From Pacificispira sp965223125 (GTDB lineage: Bacteria; Pseudomonadota; Alphaproteobacteria; UBA8366; Aestuariispiraceae), in the NCBI GenBank assembly GCA_965223125.1, contig OZ244984.1, positions 3,100,001 through 3,164,000 of the forward strand: 64,000 nucleotides of DNA, given 5' to 3'. The notes under the pieces are model-generated. The model saw only the letters and a program-made list of their open reading frames with translations. It was not told the origin of the DNA and ran no database searches. The translations under genes and the position numbers were made by a program. Of the stretch, positions 43,983 to 53,300 are shown piece by piece (positions within the stretch are counted from its first letter, which is position 1; the number at the start of each line of letters is the position of its first letter).

Positions 43983-44380
43983 GGCGCTCTCGCCTCTGTT
44001 CTCTCCGGTGTGGCGGTTCGTGCTCTCAAACGATCCACCTCATGCTCTCTCGGAACAGAATAAAGCAAAGCGTGTGCCAGAAAATAAAATTAATTAAAAT
44101 CAATATGTTGAATGTAATTTTCTCAGGCTCTACCACTTCAATTCAGGCGACATGGTCCCGGTCAGGGATGCCGGAAGGAAGGGTTTGCCGGTCTTGATGT
44201 CGTGGATTTCGGGCAGAGTCAGAAAAGGTATAGGCGATTTTCCGTTGATCTAGCACAGCGAATAACGGCTTATGGTCCGGTATTGGAAGATTTTTCTCAT
44301 TTGGTTACTTTATGTTAGAGTCTGTCCTGTAGTGGGTCTATGGGGGCGGAGAGCCTGTCTCATAAACGCATGGACGGAAG
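43983..44380. other. Intergenic region between divergent flgF and fliL
   Basis: The 398 bases hold the flgF sigma54 promoter (44064-44079) and a short AT-rich stretch (about 44,080-44,125). No correctly spaced sigma54 or CtrA-like element was found for fliL on the plus strand, and no gene is visible. Confidence 0.6.
44064..44079 (-). promoter_or_regulatory. Sigma54 promoter of flgF-flgG-flgA-flgH
   Basis: The minus strand reads TGGCACACGCTTTGCT, with a perfect TGGCAC box, TTTGC and ten bases between GG and GC. The predicted start near 44053 gives a leader of about 70 bases before flgF. Confidence 0.9.
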
Positions 44381-44902
44381 ATGATGAGCAGCGACGACGA
44401 TGATCATGGCGGAACGGTAAGGAAAAAGGTGAGCGGGAAGAAACTTATTCTATTTGTCGTGCTGCCGATCCTGTTGCTGGGCGGTGGCGGAGCTGCCGTG
44501 TTCGCGCTTGGGCTGCTGGATCCTTTACTTGGGATCGGGGAGACGGTGGAAGAATCGGAGGCCAATAAATCGGTAGAAGCCGCGCCAATCTCACCACCCG
44601 GCATATTCTATCCGCTGGAGGAAATGACTGTCTCCCTGACCCGATCCGGCAATAAGAAGGATTATCTTGTTCTGGCCGTGCAGTTGGAAGTCGAGGATCA
44701 GGAGGCGGTGCAGCGCATCGAACAACTGCGTCCCAAGATTACCAGCGAGTTTACCGTCTTTCTACGGGAGTTGCGGACCGAAGAACTGAACGGCAGCGCC
44801 GGGGCCTATCTGGTGCGTGAGGAGTTGTTCCGTCGGGTGAGCCAGGTGATGGCCCCGACTCCGGTGAAGGATCTTCTGCTGGTGAAAATGCTGGTACAGT
44901 AG
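44381..44902 (+). CDS. fliL: FliL, stator-associated membrane protein
   Basis: FliL surrounds or stabilises stator units at the basal body. The 173 residues have an acidic cytoplasmic start, one transmembrane helix (about 21-43, LILFVVLPILLLGGGGAAVFALGLL) and a periplasmic FliL domain. That domain has YPLEEMTVSLTRSGNKKDYLVLAVQLEVED and the C-terminal PTPVKDLLLVKMLVQ. ATGATG offers two equivalent starts. fliM follows after 96 bases. Confidence 0.93.
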   Translation: MMSSDDDDHGGTVRKKVSGKKLILFVVLPILLLGGGGAAVFALGLLDPLLGIGETVEESEANKSVEAAPISPPGIFYPLEEMTVSLTRSGNKKDYLVLAVQLEVEDQEAVQRIEQLRPKITSEFTVFLRELRTEELNGSAGAYLVREELFRRVSQVMAPTPVKDLLLVKMLVQ

Positions 44903-44998
44903 TGGCGTGCCAGATTCGGACGAGCCGGTTGGCCCCGGAATTGCTTGACCGTTTTGCCGGGGACACCGAACCGGAACGAATTCGAGGCGAGAACGCAG

Positions 44999-46096
44999 AT
45001 GGCTGACGATCAGGATGCAATGGCCGACGAATGGGCCGCGATGGCAGACGAGGATATCGGCGGCGGCGATGCCGGTGCCGATGACCTAGCTGCGGAATGG
45101 GCGGCAATGGCCGATGGCGGCGATGGCGGCGGCGGTGGTACGGCCCGTGTCCTGAACCAGGATGAGATCGACAGTCTGCTCGGTTTTCAGGAAGGTGGCG
45201 AGGAAGACGGCAGCAAATCGGGGATCGAGGCGATCATCGATTCAGGTATGGTGTCCTATGAACGCCTGCCGATGCTGGAAATCGTCTATGACCGTCTGGT
45301 CCGGATGATGTCCACCAGTCTGCGCAACTTCACTTCCGACAACGTCGAGGTAAGCCTCGACAACATTACCTCCATCCGGTTCGGCGATTACCTGAATTCG
45401 ATCCCGCTGCCCGCGATGCTGACCGTCTTCAAGGCGGAGGAATGGGACAATTACGGTCTGATCACGATTGACAGTTCCCTGATCTATTCCATCGTCGACG
45501 TGCTGCTGGGCGGGCGTCGCGGAACGGCGGCGATGCGGATCGAAGGGCGTCCCTATACGACCATCGAACGCAATCTGGTCGAGCGTATGATCAATGTCGT
45601 ACTGGCCGATCTGTCCGCAGCCTTCGATCCGCTATCCTCCGTCACCATGCGGTTTGACCGGCTGGAAACGAACCCGCGTTTTGCGACCATTGCGCGCCCT
45701 GCGAATGCGGCGATTCTGGCCCGACTGCGTATCGATATGGAGGATCGCGGCGGGCGACTGGAACTGATGCTGCCTTATGCGACGCTGGAACCGGTGCGCG
45801 AACTGCTGTTGCAGATGTTCATGGGGGAGAAGTTCGGGCGGGATTCGATCTGGGAAAACCACCTGGCGACGGAATTGTGGTTCACGGAAGTGCCTATAGA
45901 GGCGGTGCTGGACGAAGTCAGCATGAGCCTCGGGGAGGTTCTGGAATGGGAGGAAGGGATGTTCCTCCCGTTGCAGGCGACACCCGATACGCCGGTCCAG
46001 ATTCGCTGTGGCAGCATGCCGATGTTTACAGGCACGATGGGACGAAAGGGCGGGAATATCGCTGTCCGCATCGACAGGCGGGCTAAAATCGAGTAG
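44999..46096 (+). CDS. fliM: FliM, C-ring switch protein (extended N-terminus)
   Basis: FliM binds CheY-P and sets rotation direction. The 365-residue protein has the CheC-like middle domain and the C-terminal SpoA domain (ending IRCGSMPMFTGTMGRKGGNIAVRI). The CheY-binding motif LNQDEIDSLLGF is not at the N-terminus but at about residues 50-61. It follows an acidic stretch with two near-copies of EWAAMAD. GAGGCGAG precedes the ATG at 44999. Preceded by fliL. Confidence 0.95.
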   Translation: MADDQDAMADEWAAMADEDIGGGDAGADDLAAEWAAMADGGDGGGGGTARVLNQDEIDSLLGFQEGGEEDGSKSGIEAIIDSGMVSYERLPMLEIVYDRLVRMMSTSLRNFTSDNVEVSLDNITSIRFGDYLNSIPLPAMLTVFKAEEWDNYGLITIDSSLIYSIVDVLLGGRRGTAAMRIEGRPYTTIERNLVERMINVVLADLSAAFDPLSSVTMRFDRLETNPRFATIARPANAAILARLRIDMEDRGGRLELMLPYATLEPVRELLLQMFMGEKFGRDSIWENHLATELWFTEVPIEAVLDEVSMSLGEVLEWEEGMFLPLQATPDTPVQIRCGSMPMFTGTMGRKGGNIAVRIDRRAKIE

Positions 46097-46167
46097 CGGT
46101 ACATTATTACGTGGCTCCCATTATCATTTATATCGTTGCTGTCGATTGAAACGTGGTTTTGTTGTAT

Positions 46168-46176
46168 TTAACCATA
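46168..46176 (+). promoter_or_regulatory. CtrA-like motif upstream of the DUF6468 gene
   Basis: TTAACCATA matches the common alphaproteobacterial CtrA-binding motif. It lies 44 bases upstream of the DUF6468-gene ATG. The call is by motif and by the presence of SciP in the window. Confidence 0.5.
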
Positions 46177-46219
46177 CTGTTTTCTTTTTGGGTTATGGCG
46201 ACGGGAGTGTGAGGCGTTC

Positions 46220-46852
46220 ATGGCGGGCACGTTCATCGGGATCGCATTCGATCTGGCGCTCATGATTTTTCTGGGTGTGGCGATCTATTATGGGGTACGC
46301 CTGAACCGTCAGATCGCGATCATCAAATCAGGCCGGGAGGAATTGCAGACCCTGATCAGCGATTTCACCCAGGCGACCGGGCGGGCGGAGACTGCGCTGG
46401 CATCGCTCAAATCCGAAGTCGGTTCGACACTGGATCAGGCCAGACAGACGGCCCATAAGGCAGGTGCGCTGTGCGACGATCTTGAATTTCTGATAAAACG
46501 GGGTGAAAAAGTTGCCGATGCCCTGGAAATCGGGGTAAAAACAGGTCGCGGCGCAAGCGTAGGCGGGTCTGATCCGCAGGGTGTGCCGGTACCGAAGGCC
46601 GGGTTGAAAGACAGCCTAAAGGAAAGCCTGCGCAAGGGTATATCCCGGACGGCCCAGGATCGAGCTGATCAGGATCGCCTTGACCCGGGTCGCGGCGTCG
46701 CTGAAAAGGGCAACGGTCGTGCCCTGACCGTGTCGCCGGAGGATCGTCCGGCAGGGGGCGAACGTCCGGCTGGCGGTGAACGCCAGGAAGCGAAGAAGGC
46801 GCGGGCGAAATCGAAATCGGAATTGCTGAAGGCCTTGCAGGATATGCGGTAA
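46220..46852 (+). CDS. DUF6468-like flagellar-cluster membrane protein
   Basis: The 210-residue protein has one N-terminal transmembrane helix (about 5-25), a helical cytoplasmic region (VRLNRQIAIIKSGREELQTLISDFTQATGRAETALASLK) and a basic, disordered C-terminal third that includes the direct repeat PAGGER-PAGGER. The pattern resembles DUF6468 proteins found after fliM in alphaproteobacterial flagellar clusters; function unknown. GAGG precedes the ATG. motE follows ten bases later. Confidence 0.7.
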   Translation: MAGTFIGIAFDLALMIFLGVAIYYGVRLNRQIAIIKSGREELQTLISDFTQATGRAETALASLKSEVGSTLDQARQTAHKAGALCDDLEFLIKRGEKVADALEIGVKTGRGASVGGSDPQGVPVPKAGLKDSLKESLRKGISRTAQDRADQDRLDPGRGVAEKGNGRALTVSPEDRPAGGERPAGGERQEAKKARAKSKSELLKALQDMR

Positions 46853-46862
46853 GGACGGGACG

Positions 46863-47513
46863 ATGCGGATACGATTGATTCCAGCTGTACTGCTTCTGGC
46901 GGCGCTTGGCCTGACATTTCGGGCGGGAACGATTGTGGATGCCTTGAGCGATGCCGGGGAGGACCGATCCCGACCGCGCAGTGGCGTTGCCGTGGCCCAG
47001 GATGCGACGGCGGTTCCACCCGTTCCAGGGAACACGAATGGTGAAATGACCCCGCTTGAACTGGATGAAAGCGACGTTCCGATCATTGATGGTTCGGACC
47101 AGATGCATCCGACGGAACTGCGGCTCAGCAACAGTCTTGCCCAACGTCGTGCGGAGCTGGATCAGCGTGAGCAGGAACTTGAACAGCGCACGGCGATGCT
47201 GTCTGTCGTGGAATCCCGACTGGCCGAGACACAGCGCAATCTGGAGAGTATCCGCGACGAGATCACCCAACTCGTGGCAAAATATGAAGGGTTGGAAGAC
47301 GAGGAAAGTGCCCGCCTGCAACGTGTTTATGCGAATATGAAGCCGAAGCGGGCGGCGGCGATATTCGATACGATGGAACTGGATACCATTCTCAGCGTCA
47401 TTCGCGGGATGAGTGATCGGAAACTCGCCCCGATCCTGGAGGCGATGGATCCGAACAAGGCCGTGATCGTTACCCAGGAAATCGATGCGCGGGAAGCTTT
47501 GCCGACTTTCTAG
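46863..47513 (+). CDS. MotE-like periplasmic chaperone (MgtE-N-like domain)
   Basis: The 216 residues comprise a signal anchor (about 5-22), a variable segment, a coiled coil (about 80-150, RRAELDQREQELEQRTAMLSVVESRLAETQRNLESIRDEI) and a C-terminal MgtE-N-like helical domain (MKPKRAAAIFDTMELDTILSVIRGMSDRKLAPILEAMDPNKA). In rhizobia MotE is a periplasmic chaperone for the stator factor MotC. The position between fliM and cheY/motB supports a stator role here. Confidence 0.75.
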   Translation: MRIRLIPAVLLLAALGLTFRAGTIVDALSDAGEDRSRPRSGVAVAQDATAVPPVPGNTNGEMTPLELDESDVPIIDGSDQMHPTELRLSNSLAQRRAELDQREQELEQRTAMLSVVESRLAETQRNLESIRDEITQLVAKYEGLEDEESARLQRVYANMKPKRAAAIFDTMELDTILSVIRGMSDRKLAPILEAMDPNKAVIVTQEIDAREALPTF

Positions 47514-47541
47514 TCGCTGAAAAGGATCTATACCCTTTGCG

Positions 47542-47549
47542 TTAACCAT
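47542..47549 (+). promoter_or_regulatory. CtrA-like motif upstream of cheY
   Basis: TTAACCAT lies in the 167-base gap between motE and cheY, about 130 bases before the cheY start. One half-site only; the call is by motif. Confidence 0.4.
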
Positions 47550-47680
47550 GGATAAAGGATTGCCCTGTAAGAATTAGTCATGGATTGCATATGCGGATAC
47601 CATTATACAGATTCTATCAGGTGTCCCCGTTGCGGCATGGATCGAGTTAAAACAAAAATAAGGCGAGGCGGAGTAAGAAC

Positions 47681-48067
47681 ATGGCTGTCGACATGAACAT
47701 GAGCGTTCTGATCGTAGACGATTACAAAACGATGTTGCGGATTATTCGCAATCTGTTGAAGCAACTCGGGTTCAATAATGTCGATGAGGCGACCGATGGC
47801 AGCGACGCATTGGCCAAACTGAGAACTAAGGAATATGGCCTGATCATTTCCGACTGGAACATGGAGCCGATGACCGGTTTGCAGCTGCTGCGGGAGGTGC
47901 GCTCGGATGAGAAGATGCGCAACATGCCGTTCATCATGATCACGGCAGAGAGCAAGACGGAGAACGTGATCGCCGCGAAGGAAGCGGGTGTGAGCAATTA
48001 CATCGTCAAGCCGTTCAATGCAGCAACGCTGAAGGCGAAGCTGACATCTGTGATCGGTCAGTTCTGA
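47681..48067 (+). CDS. cheY: CheY-type single-domain response regulator
   Basis: CheY-P binds FliM to switch rotation. The 128 residues have all five key positions: Asp13-Asp14 (VDDYK), phospho-acceptor Asp58 (ISDWNM), Thr88 (MITAES) and Lys110 (IVKPF). GGAG precedes the ATG. It stands among motor genes, not chemotaxis signalling genes; no cheA, cheW, cheR or cheB is in the window, so its kinase is encoded elsewhere. Confidence 0.94.
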   Translation: MAVDMNMSVLIVDDYKTMLRIIRNLLKQLGFNNVDEATDGSDALAKLRTKEYGLIISDWNMEPMTGLQLLREVRSDEKMRNMPFIMITAESKTENVIAAKEAGVSNYIVKPFNAATLKAKLTSVIGQF

Positions 48068-48154
48068 GATAATTCCGTAATATGCCAATGGTTCTAAGCT
48101 TTTCGATTGGATCGAAATGTCCTTGGATATTGCTGTGCAGCAAGGTGTCGCGCG

Positions 48155-48673
48155 ATGATCACACCCGATTACATCCGAATCATGGCGCATTACAACGGCT
48201 GGCAGAATAACAGCCTCTATTCCGCCGCTGATGCCTTGGACCATGCCGCGCGGGTGGCGGATCGCGGTGCGCATTTCGGCTCCATACAGGCAACCCTTTG
48301 CCATATTCTCTGGGGTGATCGAATGTGGATGAGCCGGTTCGCAGGAACCCCGAAGCCGGAGGTCGGCATTCCGGGGTCAGGAATGATGATCACCGAATGG
48401 ACGGATATGAAGCAGGCCAGGGTCGATTTCGATGCGGTGATCCTGAACTGGGCGGAAACCGTTGATTCCGCATGGCTTACTGAAGATCTGTCCTGGTATT
48501 CCGGCGCGGCTGGACGCGACATCACCGCACCACGGGGACTGCTGGTGGCGCATATGTTCAACCATCAGACCCATCATCGCGGACAGGTTCATGCCATGCT
48601 GACGGCGGCGGGCGCGCGTCCGGCGGATACCGATCTGATGCTGCTTGCCCTGGACCCGACGCTGTCGCGATAG
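48155..48673 (+). CDS. DinB-family protein
   Basis: The 172-residue protein fits the DinB four-helix bundle family: HYNGWQNNSLYSAADALDHA at the N-terminus, LCHILWGDRMWMSRF, and the C-terminal metal-ligand motif HMFNHQTHHRGQVHAML. Members are metal-binding proteins, often thiol transferases. AAGG precedes the ATG at 48155. A motility role is not evident; it may simply sit within the cluster. Confidence 0.85.
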   Translation: MITPDYIRIMAHYNGWQNNSLYSAADALDHAARVADRGAHFGSIQATLCHILWGDRMWMSRFAGTPKPEVGIPGSGMMITEWTDMKQARVDFDAVILNWAETVDSAWLTEDLSWYSGAAGRDITAPRGLLVAHMFNHQTHHRGQVHAMLTAAGARPADTDLMLLALDPTLSR

Positions 48674-48756
48674 AATTCCCGGCATGTTGTGACAATTTTT
48701 ACCGGATGCCGTTGATTTTTTGCGCGTTTCCAGCGCGAATCCGGCATATTCAGCAG

Positions 48757-49587
48757 ATGCTTGAGCAGGATGATCTTGGTGACGATGAAAAGGATGCCCT
48801 GCCGATCCGAAAGGAGACGGGGCCGATCCTGTTTCTGAGTTTGTTTCTGATGCTGCTGGCCTTCTTCATCCTGCTGAATTCGATCTCCAGCCTGCGCGAA
48901 ACCAAGTCACGGGACGTGTTGAGTTCCGTTGCATCGACTTTCCAGACGCGCGCCGATCCGAGTGATTCAGCAGAGATATTGATCTCTTCTCTCGGGCAGG
49001 TGCTGGAACCGGATAAAGTGCTGGAGGAGGTCGAGCGTCTCTGGCTTTCGGACATACCCTTCGTGAAGGTGGAGACCGTTACCCAGGGACGGCACCTGAT
49101 GGTGGAACTGCCGGTCATACAGTTGTTCGTCGGCGCCGAGCCGCAGATACGCGGCGACCGGTCGGCGCTGCTTTCCGCCGTGGCCCATGTCCTGTCCAAC
49201 CGCATTCCGGGGCAGGTTGTCGTGATGCAGGCTATTCTGTTCGTGGAAAATTTGGCCGATGTACCGGTGCAGGCCCCGATGGCCGACTCACAACCGGTGC
49301 AGACGGGGGTGCTGGATCTGGCCAATCCGGAGGCGGTTCTGGCACCCAGCGCAGGATTGGACGGCACGCAACTGGCCTTTGAGCGGGTCGGGATACTGGC
49401 CCGAGCCCTGATTGCCGGGGGAACGCCGCCGGACAATCTCGAAATCGGCATCCGGCCCGGCAATGAATCGCGGATACGGTTCCGGTTCTTCATCCGTGAT
49501 GAGACACTTGCCCGTATGACATTTGTAGCCCCGCCGGATACGGGAGAGACCGTGCCGACAGCAGTGGACGATGGGGGCGGTCTCTAG
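48757..49587 (+). CDS. MotB-like protein lacking the ion-binding Asp
   Basis: The 276 residues show a MotB-type N-terminus: a short acidic cytoplasmic tail and a single transmembrane helix GPILFLSLFLMLLAFFILLNSIS (22-44). When the LAFF motifs of this protein and of the adjacent MotB are aligned, the essential Asp (Asp56 of MotB) is replaced by Ser28. The periplasmic part is OmpA-like in layout, but the peptidoglycan-binding signature is degenerate. An ATG at 48706 is an alternative start. It is immediately upstream of motB (one base between stop and start). It probably cannot conduct ions itself; a structural or regulatory stator role is inferred. Confidence 0.7.
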   Translation: MLEQDDLGDDEKDALPIRKETGPILFLSLFLMLLAFFILLNSISSLRETKSRDVLSSVASTFQTRADPSDSAEILISSLGQVLEPDKVLEEVERLWLSDIPFVKVETVTQGRHLMVELPVIQLFVGAEPQIRGDRSALLSAVAHVLSNRIPGQVVVMQAILFVENLADVPVQAPMADSQPVQTGVLDLANPEAVLAPSAGLDGTQLAFERVGILARALIAGGTPPDNLEIGIRPGNESRIRFRFFIRDETLARMTFVAPPDTGETVPTAVDDGGGL

Positions 49588-49588
49588 G

Positions 49589-50398
49589 ATGAGCGATACG
49601 ATAGCGGAGGATAAGGCCCCCACACCGTTTCAGGGCGCACCAGAAAACCGGGAGCGGGAAACCCTGGGCCATCTCCATGCGGCCTTGCTGGATGATGATT
49701 TGTTGCCGGAGGATCAGGTGGAAAAGTCACCGATCTGGCTCGTTACTTTCGGTGATGTGACGGCTTTGATGCTGGCCTTTTTCGTCATGCTCTATTCGAT
49801 GTCGCATCTTCAGTCCGAGAAATGGGAAGCGATCATATCCATTCTCGCCACCAGCGATGAATTGAAGGTGGAGGGAGAGCCGCGTCCCACCGGCGACCGC
49901 ACGATGACGCGGATTGATCTGGTCTCCGCCTTCCCGACGGGGTATCTGCAACGGATACTGCAGCAGAAGTTTGCCGAGGATCCATTGCTGGCGACCATTC
50001 GCATGACCGGACTTGAGGAACAACTGGTGCTCTCACTGCCTTCCGACCGGTTCTTTCGGGATGCGGGCGTGGAGATGTCGGAGGAGGGGACGCGCGCCCT
50101 GCGCCGTCTTGCCATCGTTTTCGGTCAATTCGGCAATCGGATGGATATTCGCGGGCATACTGATCCGTCACCACCGCAATCCGGCAGTGGCTACAGGGAT
50201 AACTGGGATCTGTCACTGGGACGGGCACTTGCCGTTGCCAAGGCGCTGAACGGGTCCGGATATCCCGGTGACTTCACCGTCATCGGACAGGGGGATTCGA
50301 CCTATCGTCATATCGACCGCGGCATCCCCGAGGCCGAACGTCTCGCGCTTGCCCGACGGATCGATATCGTGATCGTGCCGGAGGCACGAGGCCAGTGA
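49589..50398 (+). CDS. motB: MotB, stator peptidoglycan-anchoring subunit
   Basis: MotB conducts ions with MotA and anchors the stator to peptidoglycan. The 269-residue protein has the plug/TM region WLVTFGDVTALMLAFFVMLYSMS with ion-binding Asp56. The C-terminal OmpA-like domain has MDIRGHTDPSP and NWDLSLGRALAVAKAL. The start ATG lies directly after the stop of the MotB-like gene. The MotA partner is at 4234-5070. The stop overlaps the start of the large TPR gene. Confidence 0.93.
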   Translation: MSDTIAEDKAPTPFQGAPENRERETLGHLHAALLDDDLLPEDQVEKSPIWLVTFGDVTALMLAFFVMLYSMSHLQSEKWEAIISILATSDELKVEGEPRPTGDRTMTRIDLVSAFPTGYLQRILQQKFAEDPLLATIRMTGLEEQLVLSLPSDRFFRDAGVEMSEEGTRALRRLAIVFGQFGNRMDIRGHTDPSPPQSGSGYRDNWDLSLGRALAVAKALNGSGYPGDFTVIGQGDSTYRHIDRGIPEAERLALARRIDIVIVPEARGQ

Positions 50399-53300
50399 TG
50401 CGCGCCGGTGTCCATCTGCGGGTCAGAATCGGCCTTATCCTGCTGGTGGTGGGCTTCCTGTCTGCCCCGGTTCTGGCGCAGGAACAGGTACCGCTCCGTA
50501 CATGGCAGCATTCGGATTTTGCGCGGATGGTTTTCGACTGGCAGAGCCCAGTCGGATATAGTGCCTCTGTTGCGGGGCAGGTCTTGACGGTTCGCTTTGA
50601 CCGTCCGGCGCAGGTGGACCTTGCCACCGCCCGGCAGCGCCTTTCCGATTACATCAGCGGGGCCAATGCGGACCCAGACGGCATGGTGCTTCGGTTCGAA
50701 TTGACCCGCGGCATGACGGTCAGCGATTTCAGGAATGAAGGCTCGATTGTTATTGATCTGCGTCCCGTTGCAGGGCAGACCGCACAGGTACCGCCGCAAC
50801 CGGCGGCCCCGCCGCCTGAGCCTGTATCCCAGCCAACTGAACAGGGTAACGCCGTTCAGGGATCGGGGGCAGCGCTTGGGATTCGTGTCGGCGAGCATCC
50901 GGGCTACAGTCGCATCGTCTTCGACTGGCCTCAATCGGTTCCCTATGAGGTGGTGCGGAACGGGCGCACCGTCAGTATCGATTTCGGGCGGGCGGCCAGT
51001 GTCGATGTCGCGGCACTTCAGGCGGGGCTTCCCCCCGGCATTCGCGTTGATGGGGCGACAGCCGCTGACGGTCGCCTGAGCATGGCCTTCACGGTACCGG
51101 ACGCAGCGGAATTGCGTCATTTCCCGCTGGAGGAAAAGGTGGTTCTGGATGTCCTGGCCAGTGCTGAGATACGCAATCAGCCTGCACCACCCTTGCCGAC
51201 TGATACCGCCCCGCAAACCGCGCAGGCAGACCCGCAGACGGTGCCTCCCCCTTCCGTGCTGTCGCCCGAAGTCGCACCCGATCCTGTACCGGAACCTGCC
51301 AATGAGCCGCCCCCTGAAGCGGCGGCATTGGAGCGGTCAGAAGAGGAAAGAGCGGAACAGGCTCTGGCGGAGGGATTGGAGAGCGGGCAGATAACCTTCC
51401 GGGATGGCGTGATCCAAGATAATGCGCCATCAGATCCCCCGGCAGATCCCCCGGCAGACCCGCCACAGGAACCCGTCGCGGAGCGGCCACCGGTCCCGGC
51501 GCCGGAGCAGGCATCTCCCCTGACCCAGGAGGAACAGCAGGCTGAAGCCCCACCGACCGTGCCGGATGGGCCTGCACTGGTTACCTATTCCATTGGCTGG
51601 ACCGAGGATGTCGGAGCCGCAGCTTTCCGGCGGAATGATAATATCTGGGTTGTTTTCGATTCGGCAACCACGATGGAACTGTCCGATATGCGGGTGGAGG
51701 GAGCACCCATCGTGCAGCGGATCGATCAGTTACCGATCAGCGGGGCGACCGTGCTGCGGATGCAGGTTCCTGATCGGAACATCAATATCAGCGCGCGGCG
51801 GGAGGGCTTCAGCTGGGTGCTGGATTTCCGTCCCGGACCACAGCGCCCGCAATACCAGGCCCCGATTGTTGCGGATGTGACTGCCGATATCGGGCCGCAT
51901 CTCGGTTTTCCGACCGAAACACCCGGCGATGCGATGAATATTCCGGATCCGGAAATGGGTGATGTCATGCGTGTCGCGACATTCCTGGAATCCGGTATGG
52001 GGATCGACGGTTTGCGGCGCTATCCGGAATTCGAACTGCTGCCAACCGCCCAGGGGGTGGCGCTGATACGCCTGTCCGACAGTGTTCTGCTGGATCGCAA
52101 TTTTGATGGGTTTCAGGTCAGTGCGCCAGATGGTCTGGCCATTTCGGCGGTTTCGCCGGAGGCCCCGGTTGCGTCCGGGCCGGTGCTGAGTGCGCGTCGG
52201 TTGTTCGACCTGAACGGTTTGATGCGCGGGCATCAGAGTGAGTATCCCACATTGTCAGCAGCGGTTTTCCGGTCGCTTGCAGAGGTTCCATATGAAAAAA
52301 TCAATGCTGCACGTCTGGATTATGCCGGGTTCCTGATGGCCCATGGTCGTGGTCATGAATCGCTGGGTGTATTGGGCGTGGTGGAGGAAGATGATCCGCA
52401 AGTGATGGCACGGGCGGAAAACCAGGCATTGAAAGCGGCGGCGTCGGTATTGGCCGGAAGACCCGCAGATGCGCGTGCCCTGCTGAATGATCCCCGGCTG
52501 GACGGCTTTGCAGAGGCGGCGATCTGGCGGGGGGCGGCACTGGCCCAGTCCGGGGATTATCAGGCGGCCAATGAGGCCTTCGGGCCAGGTGACAGTCTGT
52601 TAAGCCGCTATCCCTTTCCATTGAAGGCGAAGCTGGGTCTGCTGCGCATTGATACGGCTTTTGCCAATCGTGATGTACGTGGGGCGGAAGCTTGGGTCAG
52701 TGCGCTGGAGCGGGATCGGGGGGAATTGACGGTCGGGGAACGGGCGGCACTGGATTTCCAGCGGGCGCGATTGGCCATCGCCCAGACCGATTTTGAACTG
52801 GGTGAGGAACTGCTGCGAGAAGTCATTGCCACAGGTGACCGAAAATACGCCTATCGCGCGGAGCAGACCCTGATCACGCTGGGCCTTCGCGAAGGGTTCA
52901 TGGAAGATGCCGAGGCGTTGGAGCGGCTGGAGCGGCTGCGTTATACATGGCGTGGAGATCGTGTGGAACTGCATCTGCTTCGGCGGCTGGGTGAATTGTA
53001 TCTGGAGCAGCCGGATTATTTCGAGGGGCTTGGCGTCTATCGCACGGCAGTGAAGTACTTTGCCGGTGATCCGGTTGCCGAGGATCTGGCGGGGGAGATG
53101 ACCGATATTTTCCGCAATCTGTTCCTGGAGGGCCAGGCGGATAAATTGCCGCCGCTGCGCGCCATCGCCTTGTATGAGGAATTCAAGGAACTGACCCCGA
53201 CCGGGCGCGACGGCGACCAGATCATCGAAAATATTGCTGACCGTCTTGCCGCCATCGACCTGCTGGCGGAGGCGGCGGAGCAACTGGGTGAGTTGCTTCG

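Noticed and set aside
51421..51470. Short tandem repeats as a possible CRISPR or phase-variable tract
   Set aside because: They are in-frame DPPA repeats in the Pro-rich linker of the TPR protein; unit length and spacing do not fit CRISPR, and units are multiples of three.
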